From: Pseudomonas sp. GD04019
Lineage (GTDB): Bacteria; Pseudomonadota; Gammaproteobacteria; Pseudomonadales; Pseudomonadaceae
Direction of reading: 5' to 3'
NCBI RefSeq assembly: GCF_029837695.1
Contig: NZ_JAOEEA010000002.1
Span: forward strand, 124,001-188,000
Length of the DNA stretch: 64,000 nt
Shown piece by piece: positions 55,005-64,000 of the stretch; the stretch's first letter is position 1, and every line of letters begins with the position of its first letter. Below the pieces are notes generated by a model. That model worked only from the letters and a program-made list of their open reading frames with translations. It searched no databases and was not told where the DNA came from. The position numbers and the translations under genes were made by a program.

Positions 55005-57926
55005 ATGCCGCTCGCACCACCACTCAAGCCTTTGCGCCGCTGGATCTGGCGGGCGTTCCTGCAGAGTGCGCTGATTCCCCTGGTACTGGTGGAGTCGGTG
55101 CTGATCGCCGTCTATCTCTATACCAACGAATCCATCCGCGAATCCCAGGTCGGTTATCTGCAGAGCAGCGCGCTGCAGGATTTGGACAGCGCCGTGCGCC
55201 GCGAAGGGCAGGTGATCGACAGTCGCCTGCGCGCCATCGAGGCCCAGGTCGGCATCTACCGCGACGCGGTGACCGAGGCCCTGAGCGACCACCGCTTCGC
55301 CCCGGACGAGCTGGAGCGCAAGCGTCACGCCAGCGCGCCGAGCGGCGTGTTCTACAGCGGCAGTGACGACGGCCGCGCCGCCTCGTTCTATTCCGCCGCT
55401 ACGCCACCGGCCAGGCAGGACCGCGACAAGGCGCTGCGCCTATCGCGGGTGGACCCGCTGATGCGCTCGATCCGCCAGGCCGATCCGCTGGTGGCGGCGG
55501 TCTACTTCAATACCTGGGACAGCTACAACCGCATCTACCCGTACTTCGATGTGCTGCAGCAGTACCCGCACGACATGGTCATTCCGCAGTACAACTTCTA
55601 TTACCTGGCTAACGCCGAGCACAACCCCAAGCGCAGTACCGTGTGGACCGAGGTCTACCTCGATCCGGCCGGTCAGGGCTGGATGATGTCGGCCATCGCC
55701 CCGGTCTATCGCGACAACTTCCTCGAAGGCGTCGCCGGCCTGGACGTGACGGTCGGGCAGATGCTGGCCGAGATCGGCAATCTACAGGTGCCCTGGCAGG
55801 GTTATGCGCTGCTGGTGGGCAGCGACAACGCGATCATGGCGCTGCCCACGGCGGGCGAGAAGGATTTCGGCCTGCGCGAGCTGACCAGCTACTCCTACGC
55901 CGAGGCGGTCAGCCGCGAGGTGCTCAAGCCGGCCGACTTCAAGCTGGATCGTCAGCCCGGGCTGCGCCCGTTGCTGGAGGCCATGGCCACCCGGCACCAC
56001 GGCGTGGTCGAGGTACAGCTCGGCGGCCGTGGCCAGCTGATGGCCTGGAGCGAGATTCCGCAGACCGGCTGGCGCTTGCTGCTGGTGGTGGACGAGGCGA
56101 ACATCTTCAGCGAGACCAACCGCCTGGCCGAGCAATACCAGATCATCGGCTACCTGCTGATCGCCGGCCTGGTGTTCTTCTACCTGCTGTTCGGTACCTG
56201 GATGTGGATGCGCTCACGGCGCCTGAGCAACGAGCTGGCCGAGCCCATCGCCGGCATCGTCGGCATGATGCGCAGCCTGGCGGTGGGCGAGCGCAAGCCG
56301 GCGGCGCCGCCGACCTCGATCGCCGAGATGGCCGAGATGGCAGTGGAGGTGCAGCACGCCGGCCAGCAGTTGCAGGCCAGCGAGGAGAGCCGCCTGCGTG
56401 CCCAGCGCACCCTGGAGCTGGTGCTGGAGAGCACCACCGAGAGCTTGTGGGAAGTGGAGGCGGACAGCCTCAGCATCCGCATCAGCGACCGCTTCGTGCG
56501 GCGTTTCGGCCTGCCCAGCGACTGCATGCCTTTCGCCGAATTCAACCAGCGCGTGCACCCGGACGACCTGCCGCGCGTGCGCCACCTGCGCCTGAGCATG
56601 GCCGACGACAGCGCCGAGGACTTCTTCGAGGCCGAGTATCGCTATGCCGATGGCCTGGGTCGCTACGTCTGGCTGCTCAGCCGCGGCAAGGTGATCGAGC
56701 GCGACGAGCAGGGCCGCGCCGTGCGTGCGGCGGGCACCCACGTCGACATCACCCGCCTCAAGCAGGTGCAGGAGGAGCTGCGCCGCGCCAGTCACGAGGC
56801 CCAGGCCGCCAGCCAGGCGAAGAGTCGCTTCCTGTCCAGCATGAGCCACGAGCTGCGCACGCCGCTCAATGCCATCCACGGCTTCGCCCAGCTGATCGAA
56901 CTGGAGGCCCAGGACCATGCCGAGCGCAATCAGGAGGCCGAGTACGCCCGCGAGATCGTGCTGGCCAGCCGGCACCTGACTTCGCTGGTGGACGACATCC
57001 TCGACCTCTCCAGCATCGAGAGCCGCCAGCAGCAACTGCAGCTGCAACCGGTGGATATCGGCCCGCTGCTGCGCAGCTGCGCCGAGCTGATCCAGCCCGA
57101 GGTACAGCAGCGCCGCCTGCAGCTGCAGGTGCTGGCCGAGGCGCATCCGCCGCTGTTCGTCCTGGCCGATCCGCGCCGTTTGCGCCAGGTGCTGCTCAAT
57201 CTGCTGTCCAACGCGATCAAGTACAACAGCCCGCAGGGCATGATCCGCATGGGCTACGAGGTGCGCGCCAGCGGTGTGCGCCTATGGGTCGACGACAGCG
57301 GCCCGGGCCTTAGCGCCGAGCAGCAGGCGCAGTTGTTCCAGCCATTCCAGCGTCTCGGTCGGGAGAACTCCAACATTCCCGGCACCGGCATCGGCCTGGT
57401 CCTGTGTCGCGAGCTGGCGGAGCTGATGGGCGGCGAGATGGGCTTTACCAGCGACATTGGTCTGGGTAGCCGTTTCTGGATCGAGCTGCCCAGCGCCGCC
57501 GAGCCGCAGCCCGATGGCGCTGTCGAACAGCCGTCCGCGGCGCGCGCGTGTCAGGTGCTGGCCCAGGTGCTTTGCGTGGAAGATCACCCGGCCTGCCTGC
57601 GAGTGTTGCAGGAAGGGCTACGCGACATGGCGGTGGTCGGTGGTGTGGGCTCGGTGCGCCGCGCGCTGCTGCAGCTCGGCGAGCAGACGCCGGCGCTGGT
57701 GTTGCTGGACCTCGACCTGCCCGACGGCAGTGGCCTGGAGGTGCTGGAGTACATGCGCAGCGAGCCGCACCTGGCCGAGGTGCCGGTACTGGTGGTCAGC
57801 GCTGCGGCCGATGAGGAGCTGTTGGCGGAAGCCCGCGCCAGGGGCGCGCAGGCCTGTCTGCTGAAGCCGGTGGACCTGCAGCAGCTGCGCCAGATGGCGC
57901 TATCGTTGCTCGGGCAGGAAGCCTGA
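55005..57926 (+). CDS. Hybrid sensor histidine kinase (dCache-PAS-HisKA-HATPase-REC)
   Basis: A 973-residue membrane kinase. TM1 about 15-37, periplasmic dCache-type sensor (38-380, with YFNTWDSYNRIYPYFDVLQQ and GVAGLDVTVGQML), TM2 about 385-408, a PAS fold (about 465-585), HisKA with the phosphorylated His in FLSSMSHELRTPLNAI near residue 616, HATPase (LLNLLSNAIKYN, DDSGPGLS, GTGIGLVL) and a C-terminal receiver domain with Asp in VLLDLDLPDGSG near 901. It starts at ATG 55005 (AGGAG 7 bases before); a longer upstream frame runs antisense through ssrA and is rejected. The signal and final response regulator are not encoded next to it. Confidence 0.94.
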   Translation: MPLAPPLKPLRRWIWRAFLQSALIPLVLVESVLIAVYLYTNESIRESQVGYLQSSALQDLDSAVRREGQVIDSRLRAIEAQVGIYRDAVTEALSDHRFAPDELERKRHASAPSGVFYSGSDDGRAASFYSAATPPARQDRDKALRLSRVDPLMRSIRQADPLVAAVYFNTWDSYNRIYPYFDVLQQYPHDMVIPQYNFYYLANAEHNPKRSTVWTEVYLDPAGQGWMMSAIAPVYRDNFLEGVAGLDVTVGQMLAEIGNLQVPWQGYALLVGSDNAIMALPTAGEKDFGLRELTSYSYAEAVSREVLKPADFKLDRQPGLRPLLEAMATRHHGVVEVQLGGRGQLMAWSEIPQTGWRLLLVVDEANIFSETNRLAEQYQIIGYLLIAGLVFFYLLFGTWMWMRSRRLSNELAEPIAGIVGMMRSLAVGERKPAAPPTSIAEMAEMAVEVQHAGQQLQASEESRLRAQRTLELVLESTTESLWEVEADSLSIRISDRFVRRFGLPSDCMPFAEFNQRVHPDDLPRVRHLRLSMADDSAEDFFEAEYRYADGLGRYVWLLSRGKVIERDEQGRAVRAAGTHVDITRLKQVQEELRRASHEAQAASQAKSRFLSSMSHELRTPLNAIHGFAQLIELEAQDHAERNQEAEYAREIVLASRHLTSLVDDILDLSSIESRQQQLQLQPVDIGPLLRSCAELIQPEVQQRRLQLQVLAEAHPPLFVLADPRRLRQVLLNLLSNAIKYNSPQGMIRMGYEVRASGVRLWVDDSGPGLSAEQQAQLFQPFQRLGRENSNIPGTGIGLVLCRELAELMGGEMGFTSDIGLGSRFWIELPSAAEPQPDGAVEQPSAARACQVLAQVLCVEDHPACLRVLQEGLRDMAVVGGVGSVRRALLQLGEQTPALVLLDLDLPDGSGLEVLEYMRSEPHLAEVPVLVVSAAADEELLAEARARGAQACLLKPVDLQQLRQMALSLLGQEA

Positions 57927-58172
57927 CTACTCGCTGGCCTGCAGCAGGTTCAGCGCTTCCTCCAGCACCTTGACCGACTCAGTGTGGTTGCCGGAGTTGT
58001 GCAACTGCTCGCCTTCTGCGCGCAGGCGCTGCACTTCGGCGAGCACTTCGGCATCGGCGGGCGGGTCGGTCTTGAGCATTTCGTCGATCTTGGCCATGTC
58101 CTGGGGACAGTGCATGGCCCACAGCGAGGTGCTGAACAGCAGGGTGGAGCAGAGCAGGAAGAGCCGGCGCAT
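57927..58172 (-). CDS. Small exported protein, unknown function
   Basis: An 81-residue protein with signal peptide MRRLFLLCSTLLFSTSLWA and a mature helical part MHCPQDMAKIDEMLKTDPPA continuing to a TPR-like end. GGAGGACTCACC precedes ATG 58172. The family is not recognised. It is convergent with the hybrid kinase (the stops adjoin) and 76 bases downstream of a similar small exported protein. Confidence 0.75.
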   Translation of the reverse strand: MRRLFLLCSTLLFSTSLWAMHCPQDMAKIDEMLKTDPPADAEVLAEVQRLRAEGEQLHNSGNHTESVKVLEEALNLLQASE

Positions 58173-58248
58173 GGTGAGTCCTCCATGGATGGGTGAACTC
58201 AGTATAGAGACGGACGCCAGGTCCGCCGCGCCGCCGGCTCTCCAGCCG

Positions 58249-58520
58249 TTACTCGGACGCGGCGCCGTCACCCTTGCCGGTTTTTTCCAGCAGGGTCACG
58301 GCCTGTCCGGCGTAGCCGGCGCAGCCTTCCAAGTCGCCAGCCTGCTGGGCCTGCACGGCCTGTTTGCGCAGATCGTCGACCTGTTGCTTGGCCGCCGCGC
58401 CGAGTGCGGTCTGGCTGGCCAGGTGGTCGTCGACTTTCTGCAGGTGGGTGGTGCACAGATCGTCATTGGCGAACGCCGGCGAGGCGGCGAGGGCACAGGC
58501 AAAAATCAGGGCAGTACGCT

Positions 58521-58524
<4 letters not shown>
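58249..58524 (-). CDS. Small exported protein with paired cysteines, unknown function
   Basis: A 91-residue protein with signal peptide MKRTALIFACALAASPAFA. The mature helical part has two Cys (DDLCTTHLQ and LEGCAGYAGQ) that could form a disulphide. Its ATG overlaps the stop of the dld gene (ATGA) and AGAGGAGAG lies inside dld, so it is translationally coupled to the lactate operon. Its layout resembles the next small gene; function unknown. Confidence 0.78.
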
Positions 58525-61415
<2,891 letters not shown>

Positions 61416-61443
61416 GCGTGCTCCATGTATCACAGCGTTTTAT

Positions 61444-61539
61444 CTCCCCTCTCCCGCTGGGAGAGGGGCCGGGGGTGAGGGTGCCTTGGGCGACTCGAAC
61501 TTTCCCTCACCCTAGCCCTCTCCCGGAGGGAGAGGGGAC
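61444..61539. repeat. CCCTCTCCC-type dispersed inverted repeat, copy 3
   Basis: CCCCTCTCCCGCTGGGAGAG at the left and CCCTCTCCCGGAGGGAGAGG at the right, with GGGTGAGGG / CCCTCACCC pairing across the middle. It fills the gap between lldD and dld, so any transcript joining the two would carry this hairpin. Confidence 0.75.
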
Positions 61540-61546
61540 TAGAACG

Positions 61547-62692
61547 TCACACGCCCAGTTCCCGCACCAGCGAGTCGCGGCTGATGTCGGCAATCGACTT
61601 GGCACCGGTCAGGACCATGGCCACGCGCATCTCCTTCTCGAACAGCTCGAGCAGGTTGCTCACGCCGGCGCCGCCGGCGGCGGCCAGGGCGTAGACGAAG
61701 GCGCGGCCGAGCATCACGCCGTCTGCGCCGAGGGCGAGCATGCGCACCACGTCGAGGCCGGTGCGGATGCCGGAGTCGGCGAGGATCTTCAGCTCGCCTT
61801 TCACCGCGTCGGCGATGGCCGGCAGGGCGCGGGCGCTGGACAGCACGCCGTCGAGCTGGCGGCCGCCGTGGTTGGACACGACGATGCCGTCGGCACCGAA
61901 TTTAACGGCGTCGCGGGCGTCCTCGGGGTCGAGGATGCCCTTGATCACCATCGGGCCATCCCAGAATTCACGGATCCATTCCAGGTCCTTCCAGGAGATC
62001 GATGGGTCGAAATTGGCCCCCAGCCAGCCGATGTAGTCGGCCAGGCCGGTGGGGTTGCCACGGTAGGTGGAGATGTTGCCGAGGTCGTGCGGGCGACCGA
62101 GCAGGCCGACATCCAGCGCCCAGAACGGGTGCGTCATGGCCTGCAGCATGCGGCGCAGGGCGGCGTTCGGGCCGCTCATGCCGGAATGGGCGTCGCGGTA
62201 GCGCGCGCCGGGGGTGGGCATGTCGACGGTGAACACCAGGGTGGTGATGCCGGCGGCCTTGGCCCGCTCCAGGGCGTTGCGCATGAAGCCGCGATCCTTG
62301 AGCACATAGAGCTGGAACCACATGGGCCGGTCGATGGCCGGCGCCACTTCCTCGATCGGGCAGACCGAGACGGTGGACAGGGTGAAGGGAATGCCCTTGG
62401 CCGCTGCCGCCTTGGCCGCCTGCACCTCGCCACGGCGTGCGTACATGCCGGTCAGGCCGACTGGGGCCAGGGCCACCGGCATGGCCAGCCTCTCGCCGAA
62501 CAGCTCGGTTTCCAGGCTCAGTTCGGACATGTTCTTCAGCACGCGCTGACGCAGGGCGATGCCGGCCAGGTCCTCGACGTTGCGGCGCATCGTGTACTCG
62601 GCGTAAGCGCCGCCGTCGATGTAGTGGAACAGGAACGGCGGCAGCTTGCGCTGCGCAGCGGCGCGGTAGTCGGTGGAGGCGGAAATGATCAT
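61547..62692 (-). CDS. lldD: L-lactate dehydrogenase, FMN type
   Basis: A 381-residue membrane-associated flavoenzyme that oxidises L-lactate to pyruvate. The N-terminus [20 protein letters not shown] and [16 protein letters not shown] are typical; catalytic and FMN residues are in [28 protein letters not shown] (active-site His) and [15 protein letters not shown]. Full length. It lies 55 bases after lldP, behind a GC hairpin that lacks a T run. Confidence 0.96.
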   Translation of the reverse strand: MIISASTDYRAAAQRKLPPFLFHYIDGGAYAEYTMRRNVEDLAGIALRQRVLKNMSELSLETELFGERLAMPVALAPVGLTGMYARRGEVQAAKAAAAKGIPFTLSTVSVCPIEEVAPAIDRPMWFQLYVLKDRGFMRNALERAKAAGITTLVFTVDMPTPGARYRDAHSGMSGPNAALRRMLQAMTHPFWALDVGLLGRPHDLGNISTYRGNPTGLADYIGWLGANFDPSISWKDLEWIREFWDGPMVIKGILDPEDARDAVKFGADGIVVSNHGGRQLDGVLSSARALPAIADAVKGELKILADSGIRTGLDVVRMLALGADGVMLGRAFVYALAAAGGAGVSNLLELFEKEMRVAMVLTGAKSIADISRDSLVRELGV

Positions 62693-62717
62693 GGAGGCAG
62701 TTTCCCAAAATGAAGAT

Positions 62718-62737
62718 GCCGGGCCTCGCGGCCCGGC
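62718..62737 (-). promoter_or_regulatory. Hairpin between lldP and lldD
   Basis: GCCGGGCC / GGCCCGGC with a 4-base loop, without a clear T run on the minus strand. It may stabilise the lldP message or partly attenuate transcription into lldD. Confidence 0.5.
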
Positions 62738-62747
62738 GGGTCACTCA

Positions 62748-64000
62748 TCAGTGCACAAGCATGCCGGTCAGCCAGTAGGCCTGGACCAGGGTGATGAGGC
62801 CGACGAAGGCGGCGAAGATCAGGCTGTGCTTGAGGGTGAAGCGGAACAGGTCGGATTCCTTGCCGACCATGCCGGTGGCGGCGCAGGCCACGGCGATGGA
62901 TTGCGGCGAGATCATCTTGCCGGTCACGCCGCCGCTGGTGTTGGCGGCCACCAGCAGGGTGTCGTTGACCCCGATCTGGTGCGCGGTGGTGGCCTGCAGC
63001 GAGCCGAACAGGGCATTGGACGAGGTGTCCGAGCCGGTCAGGAACACGCCAAGCCAGCCGAGGAACGGCGAGAAGAACGGGAACAGCGAGCCGGTGCCGG
63101 CCAGAACCAGGGCCATGGTGGTGGACATGCCGGAGAAGTTGGTGACGAAGGCGAAGGCCAGCACCATGCCGATCGACAGGATCGGCCACTTCAGCTCGAC
63201 GAAGGTTTCCTTGAAAGTGGTCAGACCAGTTTTGAAGTCGATCTTCAGGATCAGCATGGAGATCAGTGCGGAGAAGAAGATCGCGGTGCCGGTGGCGGAG
63301 ATCGGGTCCAGCTTGAATACGGCCGGGATCGGCGTGGGGTTGGCGACGATCGGGGCGACCTTCATCACCAGCTGGTCCAGGTGCGGGATGGCGAACAGGA
63401 AGACGAAACTTTCCAGCGCGCCACCCGGGGCGAACATGGCCTTGAACGGCTTGAGGGTCCAGATGGTGACCAGCACGGTCAGCACCAGGAAGGGCGACCA
63501 GGCCTTGAGGATCTCACCGAAGCTGTAGGGCGACGGGGTGGCGCCGCTCTGGCCGCCGAAGCCGCCGAGGGTGGCGGCACCGCCGGAGACGCTGACCACC
63601 TCGCTGTCCTCGGCGCGGCGCGGGCTCCAGACCTTGAGGAACAGGGTCAGGCTGACCAGGCTGACCAGGGCCGAAGTGATGTCCGGCAGTTCCGGGCCGA
63701 TGAAGTTGGACGTGAAGTACTGGGTGACGGCGAAGCTGCCACCGGCGACCAGCGCGGCAGGCCAGGTTTCCTTCACGCCTTTCCAGCCATCCATCATCGC
63801 CACCAGCCAGAACGGCACGATGATCGACAGCAGCGGCAGCTGACGACCGGTCATTGCGCCGATCTTGAACGGATCGATGCCGGTGACCTGGCCGGCCACG
63901 GTGATCGGAATGCCCAGGGCGCCGAAGGCCACCGGTGCGGTGTTGGCGATCAGGCACAGGCCGGCGGCGTACAGCGGGTTGAAGCCGAGGCCGACGAGCA
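62748..64000 (-). CDS. lldP: L-lactate permease, 5' end cut by window
   Basis: The last 417 or so residues of a LctP-family lactate/H+ symporter. Several membrane spans are visible, with motifs [39 protein letters not shown] and [20 protein letters not shown] near the end. The frame runs off the right edge, so the start and the upstream lldR regulator, if present, are outside. It heads the lldP-lldD-dld operon and imports lactate for the two dehydrogenases. Confidence 0.95.
   Translation of the reverse strand, partial: LVGLGFNPLYAAGLCLIANTAPVAFGALGIPITVAGQVTGIDPFKIGAMTGRQLPLLSIIVPFWLVAMMDGWKGVKETWPAALVAGGSFAVTQYFTSNFIGPELPDITSALVSLVSLTLFLKVWSPRRAEDSEVVSVSGGAATLGGFGGQSGATPSPYSFGEILKAWSPFLVLTVLVTIWTLKPFKAMFAPGGALESFVFLFAIPHLDQLVMKVAPIVANPTPIPAVFKLDPISATGTAIFFSALISMLILKIDFKTGLTTFKETFVELKWPILSIGMVLAFAFVTNFSGMSTTMALVLAGTGSLFPFFSPFLGWLGVFLTGSDTSSNALFGSLQATTAHQIGVNDTLLVAANTSGGVTGKMISPQSIAVACAATGMVGKESDLFRFTLKHSLIFAAFVGLITLVQAYWLTGMLVH

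Overview
The window is a chromosomal segment of a high-GC gammaproteobacterium, almost certainly a Pseudomonas. The tmRNA encodes the tag ANDDNYALAA, the hut operon carries TGTA-N2-TACA boxes of the Pseudomonas HutC type, lactate use follows the lldP-lldD-dld layout, and the intergenic repeats (GGGAGCGGCC-type REPINs, CCCTCTCCC-type and GTAGGGTGGAT-type inverted repeats) are of the Pseudomonas kind. Both ends are cut inside genes: a membrane protein on the left and the lactate permease lldP on the right.

Layout. 1-2.8 kb: truncated flippase-like membrane protein and a sodium:solute symporter. 3.0-9.6 kb: histidine utilisation, hutI-hutG-hutU-hutH then hutC, with two perfect HutC-type operators in front of hutI. 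An extra 3' tail of hutH and a 77-bp palindromic element lie between hutH and hutC. 9.7-13.6 kb: an ECF42-type sigma factor followed by YCII/DGPF, DUF899, SnoaL-like and SRPBCC proteins; a sequence matching the ECF42 promoter signature precedes the YCII gene. 13.6-15.3 kb: ABC exporter pair. 15.3-23.3 kb: RpiR/SIS regulator, two arginine-type periplasmic binding proteins, two secreted cyanophycinases (one with SLH-like repeats), a small unknown protein and an OprD-type porin. I read this as a locus for scavenging the storage polymer cyanophycin (beta-Asp-Arg). 23.4-24.7 kb: L-serine deaminase.

25.2-41.9 kb: a LuxR-type response regulator and then a large chemosensory operon: short MCP-like protein, CheY, STAS protein, CheA, MCP, CheW, MCP, MCP, CheW, CheR, CheD, CheB and a REC-EAL phosphodiesterase. 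A convergent dCache-HAMP-GGDEF diguanylate cyclase follows. Inverted repeats built from TAGGT/ACCTA flank the response regulator on both sides, and a related one recurs between the diguanylate cyclase and a truncated globin, suggesting a small regulon linking chemosensing and c-di-GMP.

42-52 kb: truncated haemoglobin, small unknown protein, secreted S8-type protease with an altered catalytic Asp position, AraC/GyrI regulator, solute-binding protein, O6-alkylguanine DNA methyltransferase, Kup potassium transporter, DNA polymerase II and a GFA protein. 52.5-55 kb: orphan MetQ, a decayed tyrosine-integrase remnant, a lower-GC orphan membrane protein and ssrA; together these look like the relic of an element integrated at the tmRNA 3' end. 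55-64 kb: hybrid histidine kinase, two small exported proteins, and the L/D-lactate operon lldP-lldD-dld on the minus strand.

No CRISPR array, rRNA, tRNA or intact insertion sequence was seen. All homology calls are from reading motifs and lengths; none was checked by search.
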